The position numbers and the translations under genes were made by a program. Of a stretch of DNA of 64,000 nucleotides, positions 1-8,785 are shown one piece after another. Below the pieces are notes generated by a model, which was not told where the DNA came from, made no database searches, and saw only the letters and a program-made list of their open reading frames with translations. The stretch is from Hyphomonas adhaerens MHS-3 (lineage in GTDB: Bacteria > Pseudomonadota > Alphaproteobacteria > Caulobacterales > Hyphomonadaceae): positions 2,108,001 to 2,172,000 of the forward strand of contig NZ_ARYH01000001.1 of the NCBI RefSeq assembly GCF_000685235.1. The letters run 5' to 3'. The first letter of the stretch is position 1, and every line of letters starts with the position of its first letter.

Positions 1-1
1 C

Positions 2-328
2 GAGGATACGGCACGCGCCGCTGGGCATCCGTCCTTGCCGGCACCGCCGACCTTCGCATTCAGCCTGTCATTGCTGAGCCCTGAGCCGTTTTCCACCCTG
101 ACATTGTTCAATGTCGATATCGGTCGGGTTCTGCATGGTGAGCAGCGGTTTTCATATTCCGGCCAGATCTATGCCGAAGACCGCATTACGCTGAAGCAGC
201 GAATTCGCGATGTCTACGACAAGAAAGGCGGTGCGCTCGAATTCATCGTCCAGGAAACCGAAGCGACGAACCAGCATGCGGAAGTGGTTGGGCTCTCAAC
301 CACAGTCACAGTGGTTCGCAACGGGTGA
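2..328 (+). CDS. MaoC-like dehydratase, N-terminal FAS1-type domain (5' partial)
   Basis: The reading frame is open from the first bases of the window, so the gene begins upstream and only its last 108 or so codons are visible. The run AGHPSLPAPPTFAF followed by an FNVDIGRVLHGEQRF stretch is typical of the N-terminal half of hot-dog MaoC dehydratases that act on 2-enoyl-CoA or 3-hydroxyacyl-CoA. The stop lies directly before a second, smaller MaoC gene, so the two probably form a heterodimeric hydratase, as in steroid and cyclic acyl-CoA degradation. Hydratase function is inferred from family; the substrate is unknown. Confidence 0.8.
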   Translation, partial: EDTARAAGHPSLPAPPTFAFSLSLLSPEPFSTLTLFNVDIGRVLHGEQRFSYSGQIYAEDRITLKQRIRDVYDKKGGALEFIVQETEATNQHAEVVGLSTTVTVVRNG

Positions 329-329
329 G

Positions 330-752
330 ATGATTATGACGATTGAATTTGATAGTGTTGAAGTGGGCGACGAGCTTCCTGAACATGTGAGCCCCGAAAT
401 TACCCGCCACGTGCTCGCCCTGTTTTGCGGCAGCTCGGGAGACCACAACCCGATGCATGTGGACATCGATTTTGCGAAATCGTCCGGCATGTCTGACGTT
501 TTCGCGCACGGCATGCTTTCCATGGCTTACCTGGCACAGCTGCTGACACACTGGGTGCCGCAATCACAGCTAAGGGAATGGAATGTCCGGTTCCTCGCAA
601 TCACGCCCGTTCATGTGCGCGTGAAATGCACCGGGAAAATCATAGAGAAATTTACGTCAGACGGCGAAAATCTGGTTCGCCTCGACATCAATGCGCACAC
701 CGACGCTGGCAGCCATACGCTGGCCGGTGAGGCCGTGATTGCACTCAACTAG
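330..752 (+). CDS. MaoC-family enoyl-CoA hydratase (hydratase-2 motif)
   Basis: A 140-residue single hot-dog domain. The stretch GSSGDHNPMHVD near residues 37-48 is the R-specific hydratase-2 signature, with the catalytic Asp and His, and the following FAHGMLSMAYLAQLL completes it. Starts at 330 and 336 are both possible; a GGTGAG at 324-329 favours 336. The gene follows the preceding MaoC frame by one base, so translation is probably coupled and the two products probably pair, one carrying the catalytic residues. It is likely to hydrate the 2-enoyl-CoA made in this gene cluster to a 3-hydroxyacyl-CoA for the next-encoded dehydrogenase. Confidence 0.88.
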   Translation: MIMTIEFDSVEVGDELPEHVSPEITRHVLALFCGSSGDHNPMHVDIDFAKSSGMSDVFAHGMLSMAYLAQLLTHWVPQSQLREWNVRFLAITPVHVRVKCTGKIIEKFTSDGENLVRLDINAHTDAGSHTLAGEAVIALN

Positions 753-778
753 AAACTATCAAAGCAGGCAGGATAGAC

Positions 779-1606
779 ATGTCGAAACTCGAAGGAAAAG
801 TCGCACTTATCTCGGGCTCGGGGCGCGGTATCGGCCGGGAGCTGGCCCTCCGTCTCGCCAGCGAAGGCGCGCAAGTTGTGGTCAACGATCTCGACGAGGC
901 GCCCGCGGCTGAAGTCGTCAGCACGATCAAGGAAATGGGCGGCAACGCGGTCGCCTGTGTCGGCAATGTCACGGCGCCGGACTTCGGCGATCGTTTTGTT
1001 CAGGCGGCTCTGGAGTCCTTCAATGGCATCGACATCATCGTCAACAATGCCGGATATACTTGGGACTCGGTGATCCAGAAAATGACCGATGAGCAATTCC
1101 AGGCCATGCTGGATGTTCACCTGATTGCACCGTTTCGCATCCTGCGCGCAGCCTCGGAGCCGATCCGTGTTTTTTCGAAACAGGAAGCCGCACGCGGTGA
1201 AGAAGTGTTCCGCAAGGTCGTCAACATCTCGTCGATGGCAGGTACAGGCGGCAATCCGGGGCAGGCGAACTATTCGTCTGCAAAGGCCGCGTTGGTCGGC
1301 CTCACCAAGACGCTGTCGAAGGAGTGGGGACGCTACAAGGTGAATGTCAATTGTGTTGCATATGGTGTGATTGATACGCGCCTGACTCAGTCAATTGAAA
1401 AGTCCGGCGGGACTGTTGAAATTGACGGCAAGCAACTCGCCGTGGGTGTGCCGGAGGCGATGCGCGCTTCATTGAAGACGATGGTGCCGATTGGCCGCGC
1501 CGGAACGACAGAAGAGGCCGCAGGCGCGATCCATTTCTTCTGCAGCCCTGACAGCAACTATGTCAGTGGTCAGGTCCTGCTCGTTGGAGGTGGTTTCAGC
1601 ATCTGA
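779..1606 (+). CDS. SDR-family 3-hydroxyacyl-CoA dehydrogenase-like oxidoreductase
   Basis: A 275-residue classical short-chain dehydrogenase. The cofactor loop SGSGRGIG is at residues 12-19, NNAG at 89-92, catalytic Ser at about 151, and the Tyr165-Lys169 pair in NYSSAK. An Asp37 region (VVNDLDE) after the second strand suggests NAD rather than NADP. The insert between strand 5 and the serine (residues 122-146) resembles dehydrogenase domains of multifunctional beta-oxidation proteins. It lies 26 bases after the MaoC gene in the same operon, which supports oxidation of a 3-hydroxyacyl-CoA. The exact substrate cannot be read from the sequence. Confidence 0.88.
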   Translation: MSKLEGKVALISGSGRGIGRELALRLASEGAQVVVNDLDEAPAAEVVSTIKEMGGNAVACVGNVTAPDFGDRFVQAALESFNGIDIIVNNAGYTWDSVIQKMTDEQFQAMLDVHLIAPFRILRAASEPIRVFSKQEAARGEEVFRKVVNISSMAGTGGNPGQANYSSAKAALVGLTKTLSKEWGRYKVNVNCVAYGVIDTRLTQSIEKSGGTVEIDGKQLAVGVPEAMRASLKTMVPIGRAGTTEEAAGAIHFFCSPDSNYVSGQVLLVGGGFSI

Positions 1607-1648
1607 CATCTACTCCGCGCAAAATAAACATAGAGGGAGGGCGCGAAC

Positions 1649-3211
1649 ATGATGAATCTCACGAATGGACTTCAAAGGTCGGCGTTTCTTTTTCCCGACC
1701 GAGTCGCGACAATATTTGGTGAGCGCAGACGAAGCTGGAAAGATGTGCACGAGCGCGTTACGCGACTGGCCGGAGCGATGGTCAGGCGGGGGATCAAGCC
1801 CGGCGATCGTGTGGCCTCAGTCGCGGTAAACAGCGATCGATTCTTCGAATTGTATTTTGCGGTGGCCTGGGCCGGCGCTGTCATCGTTCCAGGGAATTTC
1901 CGCTGGAGCGCTCCGGAACATGTCTACGCCTTGAATGACAGCGGGGCCAAGCTGGTTTTCCTGGATGGACAGTTCACTGGCATGGCCGGTCGCCTGCTTG
2001 AGGAATGTCCTTCGCTGGAGGCGGCCGTTTATATGGATGACGGACAGGCACCGGACGGCCTGCTTGATTTCGAACAGCTCATTGGCCAGTCAGACCCGAT
2101 CGAGGATCGCTGTGGTCATGGAAGCGAACTCTGCGGGCTCTTCTATACAGGTGGCACGACGGGGCGTTCCAAAGGGGTTATGCTGTCGCATGACAGCCTC
2201 ATCGGAAACTATATGTGCCGGAACCTGACCGTTCCTCGTACTGAGGAACAGATCTACATTCATTCCGCCCCGATGTTCCATCTTGCAGATGCGGCCGCAG
2301 TTTACGGTCTGACCTTCACCGGTGGGACCCACGTGATCATTTCGAGCTTTACGCCCGAGAACTTCGTAAAAGCAGTTTCAGCAGAAAGATGCACTGATGC
2401 CACGCTTGTTCCGAGTATGCTCGGAATGCTTCAGGAATACCTGACCGCAAATGGGGGCGATCTTTCATCCATCACCTCGCTTGTTTACGGAGCTTCAGCG
2501 ATTTCCGACGCACTTGTGCGGCAGGTGATGGAGCTCTTTCCCAATGCATCGCTAACGCAAGCTTATGGACAAACAGAATTGTCCCCCTGCGCGACATTGC
2601 TGACGCCGGAACACCACCGTGCCGCCTTGGAGGGCAAGCCATGGCTGCGCTCGGCAGGTCAGCCGATGTGCGGCATGCAGATCAGAATTGTAGACGAAAA
2701 CATGACGCCGCTTCCATTCGGCGCTGTTGGCGAGATCACAGTGAGCGGGCCTGGCGTGATGCTGGGATACTGGAATCAGCCTGAACTTACGGCTGGGACA
2801 CTGGTCGATGGTTGGGTGCGAACGGGCGATGCGGGCTATATGGATGACGAAGGCTTTGTCTATGTTGTTGATCGCGTCAAGGACATGATCATCTCCGGCG
2901 GGGAGAACGTTTACTCTGCTGAGGTCGAAAATGCGCTATCCTCCCACTCGGCGATACAGGAATGCGCCGTTATCGGTGTGCCGGACGAAAAGTGGGGTGA
3001 ACGGGTTCATGCCATCGTGCGACTGAAGTCGGGAGAGAGCGTAACCGCAGAAGAACTCTCCGCTCACTGCAAATATGCCATTGCCGGCTACAAATGCCCC
3101 CGGTCCATCGAGTTTCGCAAAGAGCCTCTGCCGTTGTCCGCACAAGGCAAGATTCTCAAGGTCGAACTTCGCAAGCTTTTCTGGCAGGATACCGAGCGCA
3201 ATATCGGCTAG
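1649..3211 (+). CDS. AMP-forming acyl-CoA synthetase / CoA ligase
   Basis: A 520-residue ANL-superfamily enzyme. It would activate a carboxylic acid to its CoA thioester through an acyl-AMP. The phosphate-binding loop YTGGTTGRSKG is at 166-176, YGQTE at 306-310, the hinge-region motif GWVRTGD at 388-394, and the C-terminal catalytic lysine in QGKILK at about 501. The start ATGATG is preceded by GAGGGAGGG at a good distance. It lies between the SDR and an enoyl-CoA hydratase, so it probably feeds the same degradation route. Family is certain; whether the acid is fatty, aromatic or a ring-opened sterol fragment is open. Confidence 0.92.
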   Translation: MMNLTNGLQRSAFLFPDRVATIFGERRRSWKDVHERVTRLAGAMVRRGIKPGDRVASVAVNSDRFFELYFAVAWAGAVIVPGNFRWSAPEHVYALNDSGAKLVFLDGQFTGMAGRLLEECPSLEAAVYMDDGQAPDGLLDFEQLIGQSDPIEDRCGHGSELCGLFYTGGTTGRSKGVMLSHDSLIGNYMCRNLTVPRTEEQIYIHSAPMFHLADAAAVYGLTFTGGTHVIISSFTPENFVKAVSAERCTDATLVPSMLGMLQEYLTANGGDLSSITSLVYGASAISDALVRQVMELFPNASLTQAYGQTELSPCATLLTPEHHRAALEGKPWLRSAGQPMCGMQIRIVDENMTPLPFGAVGEITVSGPGVMLGYWNQPELTAGTLVDGWVRTGDAGYMDDEGFVYVVDRVKDMIISGGENVYSAEVENALSSHSAIQECAVIGVPDEKWGERVHAIVRLKSGESVTAEELSAHCKYAIAGYKCPRSIEFRKEPLPLSAQGKILKVELRKLFWQDTERNIG

Positions 3212-3225
3212 AAGGAGCACGCGAT

Positions 3226-4080
3226 ATGAACACGACACAGGCTTTCAGCTTTATTCGCTTTGACACGCCACGTGATCATGTCGCCCGCATCACGCTGGCG
3301 CGCGCCGACAAGCACAATGCGCAGAATTATGATATGTTGTATGAAATCAATGATGCGCTGGATGCAGCCATGTATGACGATGATATCAAGGTCGTCATCA
3401 TCGCGGCGGATGGAAAGAACTTTTCATCCGGACACGACCTTCAGGATCTCGGTGCCGATCATAAACCGCTTTTGGGCATTGGGGGCCATGAACATCCTGG
3501 ACCGCAGGGATATATGGCCAGGGAGCAGGAGGTCTATCTCGGCCTTTGTTGGCGGTGGAGAAATCTGCCCAAGCCAATCATCGCCCAGGTTCAGGGCAAG
3601 GCGATTGCCGGTGGACTCATGTTGATCTGGCCGTTCGACATCATCATTGCCAGCGAGGACGCAGAATTTTCTGACCCTGTCGTCGCGTTCGACATGAATG
3701 GGCATGAGTATTTCGTCCACGCATGGGAAGTGGGCCATCGCAAGGCCAAGCAAATGCTGTTCACGGGTGATGCGATCGGCGCTGCGGAAGCCAAGACCCT
3801 TGGCATGGTCAACGAAGTTGTGCCTCGTGAAAAGCTGGAAGACGTCACGCTCAATATGGCGTCAAAGATCGCCCTGCGTCCGGCCGCCGGCCTGAAGATG
3901 GCAAAAATGAGTGTCAATCAGTCACTTGATGCGCAAGGCATGTGGACTGCACTGCAATCAGCTTTCAACCTTCATCATTTCGGCCACGCCAACAATCGGG
4001 CCATTCATGGCAAACTTGTCGATCCTCGCGGTGCTGACGTGATCCGGGCTGGCGCGCGGTCGAAAACGAAGCCCACATAG
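3226..4080 (+). CDS. Enoyl-CoA hydratase/isomerase (crotonase) family protein
   Basis: A 284-residue crotonase-fold protein. The oxyanion-hole segments are KNFSSGHDL (64-72) and KAIAGGLMLI (125-134). The start at 3226 is chosen because GAAGGAG lies seven bases upstream; the frame is open further upstream inside the ligase gene. The region that usually carries the catalytic glutamates reads MNGHEYFVHAWEVG, which is not the canonical hydratase pattern, so isomerase, C-C lyase or hydrolase chemistry is possible. It is the last gene of the 5' operon, 14 bases after the ligase, and is followed by hairpins before a convergent regulator. Confidence 0.88.
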   Translation: MNTTQAFSFIRFDTPRDHVARITLARADKHNAQNYDMLYEINDALDAAMYDDDIKVVIIAADGKNFSSGHDLQDLGADHKPLLGIGGHEHPGPQGYMAREQEVYLGLCWRWRNLPKPIIAQVQGKAIAGGLMLIWPFDIIIASEDAEFSDPVVAFDMNGHEYFVHAWEVGHRKAKQMLFTGDAIGAAEAKTLGMVNEVVPREKLEDVTLNMASKIALRPAAGLKMAKMSVNQSLDAQGMWTALQSAFNLHHFGHANNRAIHGKLVDPRGADVIRAGARSKTKPT

Positions 4081-4137
4081 GGCAAGCATCGCCCTGTGTT
4101 TCCGCACCGGCGAAGCCATCAGGGATCTATGGCTTCG
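4079..4137. terminator. Tandem hairpins between convergent genes, possible bidirectional terminator
   Basis: Two inverted repeats fill the gap between the hydratase and the convergent TetR gene. AGGGC at 4079-4083 pairs with GCCCT at 4091-4095, and CGAAGCCAT at 4111-4119 pairs perfectly with ATGGCTTCG at 4129-4137. The second overlaps the TetR stop codon. No long T tract follows either one, so the terminator role is inferred from position. Confidence 0.45.
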
Positions 4138-4735
4138 GCAGCAATCCGTTGATGATGAGATTAAACAGGTTCTGCCCCATCTCGTCTGGTGGCGGACCTT
4201 TATGTTTATAGAGTTTGGGTAGCGAGTTGAATGCGCCGAAAAGCACAATCAGGGCGTACTTCCGGTCGCATTGAGCCAGAGATCCATCGGCAATGCCCTG
4301 ATCTATCAGGCCACCAACGATGTTGTTTATTTCGGACACCCTTTTAGCCGCTTCTTTCTGGCTTTCGGGGCTGAGAAAATGATTCTCGGATGCGAGGAAA
4401 CAGCGGGACGCGTCATCGCATACAGCCTCGCTGTAAATCTGAAAGAACCGGGCGAGCCGTTCCCGTCCCGTGCCGTCGCCAAGTTCCGCATTCACGCGGT
4501 CCGTGAGCTTCTTGAAGCTCCATGCATAACACTGGTTCAGCAGGTCATCCTTGCTCTTCGCATAATAGTACAAGCCGGGGCGCGTAAGTCCCAGTTCAGC
4601 CCCAATGTCTTCCAGGGTCGTGGCAGCATATCCTCGCGAACTGAACATCGCTGCCGCGCACGTCAGAACCTCCTCATGACGCCGGTCAAGTCTGGGTCTG
4701 CCGCGAGGGCGCTTGGACTGAGCAGTCTGAGACAA
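4127..4735 (-). CDS. TetR/AcrR-family transcriptional regulator
   Basis: A 202-residue repressor-type protein. The N-terminal helix-turn-helix runs over residues 20-70 (AAAMFSSRGYAATTLEDI, then LGLTRPGLYYYAKSKDDLL), and the rest is the helical ligand-binding domain. It is divergent from the SDR gene at 4968, and the palindrome at 4925-4940 in the shared region is a likely operator. The likely inducer is an acyl-CoA or pathway intermediate, by analogy with TetR regulators of beta-oxidation. The long spacer upstream (4736-4967) otherwise holds only the promoter region. Confidence 0.9.
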   Translation of the reverse strand: MSQTAQSKRPRGRPRLDRRHEEVLTCAAAMFSSRGYAATTLEDIGAELGLTRPGLYYYAKSKDDLLNQCYAWSFKKLTDRVNAELGDGTGRERLARFFQIYSEAVCDDASRCFLASENHFLSPESQKEAAKRVSEINNIVGGLIDQGIADGSLAQCDRKYALIVLFGAFNSLPKLYKHKGPPPDEMGQNLFNLIINGLLPKP

Positions 4736-4924
4736 GTTCGCTCCTTCGGTTCAAGGTCAGAATTGCACTGGAGAGTTGATGTAAAAGCCTCTCGCTCTCA
4801 ATCCTAATGGCAACAGCTACAGATCACCAGCAGGGTGAGCATCCCGCAAGTACCACCGGGCCCGAATTTGGCAGGATCTCGCAATCAGCCTTTCTTGACA
4901 GCAGAAATCTGTGCTACGGATAAT

Positions 4925-4940
4925 TCGACTATATAGTCAA
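4925..4940. promoter_or_regulatory. Candidate TetR operator, TCGACT-N4-AGTCAA
   Basis: TCGACTATATAGTCAA contains a perfect 12-base palindrome (GACTATATAGTC). It lies 28 bases before the SDR start at 4968 and in the divergent spacer with a TetR gene. The same motif, with consensus TTGACT-N4-AGTCAA, occurs twice at 46962-47003 and once at 24688-24703. Confidence 0.6.
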
Positions 4941-4967
4941 AAAAAGAATAATGTTGAAGGTAAAAGC

Positions 4968-5765
4968 ATGCTGGCGGCGGATCTGAAAGGGAAGAGCGTT
5001 CTCATCACGGGCGCAGGCCGTGGCATTGGGGCCGGCATCGCTGAACTGTTTGTCGCGGCGGGTGCTCATGTGGCGCTTAATGACATCAAGGTGCCGCCGG
5101 CCGGTTCTCCCGCTGTCTCCGAAGGCGGTGACACCCTTTGGGTAGCGGGTGATGTCAGCAAGCTGGAATCGGTCGAAGACATCGTCGAACAGGTAGAAGC
5201 CTGGCGGAAGATCGATGTGCTGGTGAATTGCGCGGGTATCGCGGGTGAACTCGCTGCCCTTCATAACCAGTCGGTCGATGCCTGGCAGAACGTCATCGAC
5301 GTCAATCTCAAGGGAACCTACCTCATGAGCCAGGCCGTCGCCCGGCATATGAGGCAGCGGCAATCAGGCGCCATCCTGAATATTGCTTCCATTACCGGCC
5401 TGACCGGTTTCCCGGCGTCGAATGCCTATGGCGTCTCGAAGGCTGCCATCGTGATGCTTACGAAAACGTTCGCAACCGAACTGGCGCGATACCGGATCAG
5501 AGTCAACGCAATCGCTCCGGGCGTGATTGAGGCCCCGATGCTAGGCCATATGACAGGGGGCAAGGACGGCACCAGCGCCATCGTCAGACGGGTGCCCCTT
5601 GGCAGGCTGGGCGCGCCGTACGACATTGCAAATGCAGCCCTGTTTCTTGCGAGCGATGCTGCCTCCTATATCACGGGCGTTACCTTGCCCGTCGACGGTG
5701 GCTGGCTTGCTTTTGGCGGCGCAGGCGATGCTTCCCGTGAAGAGGGGGTAGTCAGCGCGTCTTGA
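4968..5765 (+). CDS. SDR-family oxidoreductase (FabG-like)
   Basis: A 265-residue classical SDR. TGAGRGIGAG gives the cofactor loop at about residues 15-24. An Asp after strand 2 (LNDIK) suggests NAD. NCAGIAG stands in for NNAG, and the active site is SITGLTGFPASNAYGVSKAA with Tyr-x3-Lys. The ATG at 4968 is chosen over the upstream frame opening at 4911 because GAAGG lies at a good distance and homology to SDRs begins just after it. It is controlled from the divergent TetR promoter and stands alone, so it may act on an alcohol or hydroxyacyl intermediate of the adjoining operons. Confidence 0.88.
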   Translation: MLAADLKGKSVLITGAGRGIGAGIAELFVAAGAHVALNDIKVPPAGSPAVSEGGDTLWVAGDVSKLESVEDIVEQVEAWRKIDVLVNCAGIAGELAALHNQSVDAWQNVIDVNLKGTYLMSQAVARHMRQRQSGAILNIASITGLTGFPASNAYGVSKAAIVMLTKTFATELARYRIRVNAIAPGVIEAPMLGHMTGGKDGTSAIVRRVPLGRLGAPYDIANAALFLASDAASYITGVTLPVDGGWLAFGGAGDASREEGVVSAS

Positions 5766-5850
5766 GCATTGTCAAAGGAGCCGGGTCCGAAGTGGTCGAT
5801 CCTGGCGTTTAGTCTCCGGGAACGACCAAAACGTCTTTCGTATTCCAGGA
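5765..5850 (+). mobile_element. IS6-family left-end remnant
   Basis: GCATTGTCAAAGG followed by a CCTGGCGTTTAG stretch matches the left ends of the larger IS6 copies in this window (for example 43841 onward), continuing weakly into the transposase start region. No transposase frame survives. The rest of the interval up to 6285 shows no supportable gene or strong repeat. Confidence 0.55.
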
Positions 5851-6285
5851 TGCTGCCCGAATTCATGAGGTTCGCGGTGATGGTTCAGAATAGGTGTGGG
5901 GTAAATTCCGTATAACGTCGATCGACAAAACGCGGGGGGATGTTTCATGAAAGCCGCTCCAACAGTGAATGGATGTGAATGATGCCCAGGGGGATCTAGG
6001 GCAAAGTCGTAGTCTTGGGTATAGGCTGTACGGAGGCCAAAGAGCGCTGATCGGCCAATGTAGATGATCTACGAGAACTACCTGCAGCTGCTAGCGCGCG
6101 CCGGTGCGCAGCAACGAAGCGAACCGCCGACTCTCGGTCTCTCGTATAATCTTGGAGATGCGCCGTCGCGGAATGTTTCCGCAATTGCCATTGTGGGATT
6201 GCACGAGGCCTGATTGTACGAAAGGCGATTGTTTCGGCCGCACTTTTGAAACAGGCGCGCGACGCGTGAAGTTTAGGTCGCAGGC

Positions 6286-7842
6286 CTATTCCATCAGCAT
6301 GGCGTCGAGATGCATCTGTCGTAGCCGTTTCTTGTCGATCTTGCCATACCGCGTAAGCGGCAAAGCATCGACGCGGTGAACGGTTTTCGGAATCTTGTAC
6401 GCTGACAAGATGCCTGCAAGGTGCTGTTTGAGCTCCTTATGCTCGATGACGTCATCACTTACGATAACTGCAATGACGGCTTCGCCCCAGTCCGGATCCG
6501 GCGCGCCGATAACCGCCGCATCGGATACGCGTGCATGTTGACGAATGGCGTTCTCGACCTCGACGGAATAGACATTCATGCCGCCGGTGATGATCATGTC
6601 CTTGGTCCGGTCAACAAGGAATATGTAGCCGTCATCATTCTGATAGGCGAGGTCCCCCGTCCGCAACCGTCCGTCTACAATTGTGTTCGCAGTCTGTTCG
6701 GGGGCGTTGTGGTACTCTACAAGAAGATAGGGGGATGCTGTCGTCAGCTCACCGATGTCGCCAACCGGAACAGTTTTTCCACCCTCTCCGAGAAGCGTGA
6801 CATCGCAGAAAGGCACCGCCTTTCCGCAGGAAGATAGCAGATCTGTATTGAGATGATCCTCCTTGCTGAGTGTGCAGATGTAGTTCGGGCACTCTGTCTG
6901 GCCATATAGCTGAATGAATACCGGACCAAACAGCTCGAGCCCCTGCTTCAGGCGGTCTTCGCTCATGGGCGCTGCGCCGTAGACGACGGTGCGGAGCGAC
7001 GGTGCCATCTGTCGGCCGGCGTTGACGGCATCGAGAAGCCGATAGAGCATCGTCGGTACCGCGAACATCCAGGTCACATTTATACTCTCGCATATCTTCA
7101 GAACGCGGTCTGGTGAGAATTTGTCTTCCAGAATCGCATGACCACCCGCAAAGAGGCAGGCCTGCATATGATATCCTGCGGAATGCGGAAGCGGTGTTGT
7201 CAGCAACATGACTTCATCGTTCCGCACATCGCCACACAGGACCTGGGCCAGAAGGTTGATTCCCATGCGCTCCTGGTTGTGCACAACGCATTTGGGCTGG
7301 CCGGTGGTGCCACCGGTGTATGCCATTATCGCACGGCTTGATGGGGACACCGGCTCCGGGGCGAATGTGTCTCCGGACTGATCTTCGGCGGCGAGGGCCG
7401 CGTTCCAGTCAGTACACGTATCATTGTCAGCTGTGCCGGGGCCGTCAGAAACGACGATGCAGGTTGGCGTCAGGTCGGCAACATTGTCCGGGGCAGGAAG
7501 GGACGCATGGCGGATCAGCAGTTTGACGCCGGCGTGGTTCAGGCAGTAGCCCAACTCTGCGGGCGACATGAGTTCGTTAAGCGGGCATTTGGCTGCGCCG
7601 AGTTTCAGGATGGCAAGATCAGCGACGATATATTCAATCGAGTTGCGCATATGCAGCGCCACGACATCATTGTTCTGTACGCCGCGTCGGCGCAGCGCCA
7701 GGGCCAGAATGTTCGACAGTCTGTCGAGTTCGGCGTAGGAGACCGTCTGGCCATTGCAGGTAATGGCGGGGCGTTGCCCGTGCCGGCGAATTGCCGCAAC
7801 AATGAGTGCAGACAGGGTTGTGCAAGAGTAATGGGTCTGCAT
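6286..7842 (-). CDS. AMP-forming acyl-CoA synthetase / CoA ligase
   Basis: A 518-residue ANL enzyme. The phosphate loop is YTGGTTGQPKC around residues 175-185 (a Cys replaces the usual Gly at its end), with YGQTECPNY near 312, RTGDLAYQNDDGYIFLVDR near 396, and the catalytic lysine in RYGKIDKKRL at the C-terminus. It is only moderately similar to the ligase at 1649, so it probably activates a different acid. It is transcribed away from the TetR gene at 7923, and the 80-base spacer between them carries a TTCGTACCGTAA stretch shared with the promoter at 8708, so both may answer to that regulator. Confidence 0.9.
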   Translation of the reverse strand: MQTHYSCTTLSALIVAAIRRHGQRPAITCNGQTVSYAELDRLSNILALALRRRGVQNNDVVALHMRNSIEYIVADLAILKLGAAKCPLNELMSPAELGYCLNHAGVKLLIRHASLPAPDNVADLTPTCIVVSDGPGTADNDTCTDWNAALAAEDQSGDTFAPEPVSPSSRAIMAYTGGTTGQPKCVVHNQERMGINLLAQVLCGDVRNDEVMLLTTPLPHSAGYHMQACLFAGGHAILEDKFSPDRVLKICESINVTWMFAVPTMLYRLLDAVNAGRQMAPSLRTVVYGAAPMSEDRLKQGLELFGPVFIQLYGQTECPNYICTLSKEDHLNTDLLSSCGKAVPFCDVTLLGEGGKTVPVGDIGELTTASPYLLVEYHNAPEQTANTIVDGRLRTGDLAYQNDDGYIFLVDRTKDMIITGGMNVYSVEVENAIRQHARVSDAAVIGAPDPDWGEAVIAVIVSDDVIEHKELKQHLAGILSAYKIPKTVHRVDALPLTRYGKIDKKRLRQMHLDAMLME

Positions 7843-7871
7843 AATTTCAATTTGTGGATACGATTATTGTG

Positions 7872-7886
7872 ATATTCGTACCGTAA
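7872..7886. promoter_or_regulatory. Candidate operator half-site (ATATTCGTACCGTAA)
   Basis: The core TCGTACCGT in the divergent spacer between the acyl-CoA ligase and the TetR gene reappears in inverted form within the inverted repeat at 8708-8723. Sharing between the two promoters flanking the TetR gene suggests recognition by that TetR protein. Confidence 0.4.
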
Positions 7887-7922
7887 TCCAGCAAACGACT
7901 CTGAGTCAATGAGAGCGTTTAT

Positions 7923-8549
7923 ATGCGTCGGGGGAGGCTCCAAATCGCTGAGGACATGAATCTTGAGGCACGAGAGAACGGCGGGACAAGGAAGTCACGC
8001 CGCCGCGAGGCCTTGCTTGCTGAGATGGAGTCGATCTTCCTTGAAGAGGGGTTTGCTGCGGTCACAGTGGACGGCCTCGCGAAGCGGTTAAAGTGCTCCA
8101 AAAGAACGCTGTATGAGATAGCGCCAACCAAACAGGACATCGTTCTGTTGGTGGTCGAAAGATGGCTGGCGCGCGTGCGCCGAATGGGCCGCATTGCTGC
8201 GCTCGGTCAGGACGGACCGCAGCGGCGCATCTTTGCCTATGTCAGGCCCGGTGTTACGGAAACGAAGAAGGCGAGTAGGAAATTTCTTGAGGATATTCAG
8301 TCGTTTGAACCCGCATTGCTGGCGCTGAAGGATCACCAGAAGCAGCGGATGGAGATGCTCGAGGAGATTATCGAGGACGGTATATCCAAAGGCCGGTTCC
8401 GGAAGTGCCATGCGCACCTGTTCGCAGAAATCCTCCTGGCAGCGGTCAATCGGATCAATGAGCCGGATTGCCTCGATGCTGCCGGCGTAGGCTTCAGCGA
8501 AGCGTTCGACGAACTCTACGATATTATTCTCAACGGCGTTCTCGTGTAA
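7923..8549 (+). CDS. TetR/AcrR-family transcriptional regulator
   Basis: A TetR protein of 208 residues from 7923, or 197 if the internal ATG at 7956 is used. The DNA-binding domain reads RREALLAEMESIFLEEG, then VDGLAKRLKCSKRTLYEIA with a tyrosine-centred recognition helix, followed by a helical effector domain. It is flanked on one side by a divergent CoA ligase and on the other by the FAH-cupin/TonB operon; both promoters share a GTACCG motif. It is therefore the likely local regulator of uptake and activation. Confidence 0.88.
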   Translation: MRRGRLQIAEDMNLEARENGGTRKSRRREALLAEMESIFLEEGFAAVTVDGLAKRLKCSKRTLYEIAPTKQDIVLLVVERWLARVRRMGRIAALGQDGPQRRIFAYVRPGVTETKKASRKFLEDIQSFEPALLALKDHQKQRMEMLEEIIEDGISKGRFRKCHAHLFAEILLAAVNRINEPDCLDAAGVGFSEAFDELYDIILNGVLV

Positions 8550-8614
8550 GGGCGGGGGCAGAGGAACATTGCCATTGTGGTAAGCTCTCTCTGTGTACCC
8601 GGCTAACCGCGATT

Positions 8615-8684
8615 GGCGCCGCCCCTCGACCCTCACATTCCTGAGTTTCTGTATCCTCACTGCGGCGCCGTGTGGCATTTTTTT
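8615..8684 (+). terminator. Possible terminator: GC inverted repeat followed by T7
   Basis: GGCGCCGC at 8615-8622 is repeated inverted as GCGGCGCC at 8662-8669, followed after eight bases by seven Ts at 8678-8684. The loop is long (39 bases), so this is a weak terminator candidate for the TetR gene. Confidence 0.3.
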
Positions 8685-8703
8685 GATTGTTGAAAACTTT
8701 TGT

Positions 8704-8747
8704 TGACGTACGGAACGGTACGATATTAACATCATTGGTACCGATAG
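8704..8747 (+). promoter_or_regulatory. Promoter with overlapping inverted-repeat operator
   Basis: TTGACG (8704-8709) and TATTAA (8725-8730) make a plausible -35/-10 pair with a short 15-base spacer. The spacer is occupied by CGTACGGAACGGTACG (8708-8723), an inverted repeat of CGTAC arms six bases apart. A further ATTGGTACCGAT lies at 8735-8746. A repressor bound here would block the FAH-cupin and TonB receptor genes. Confidence 0.5.
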
Positions 8748-8785
8748 GGATCAGAATAAGATCCGGCATAATTAGGGGGAGTGAC

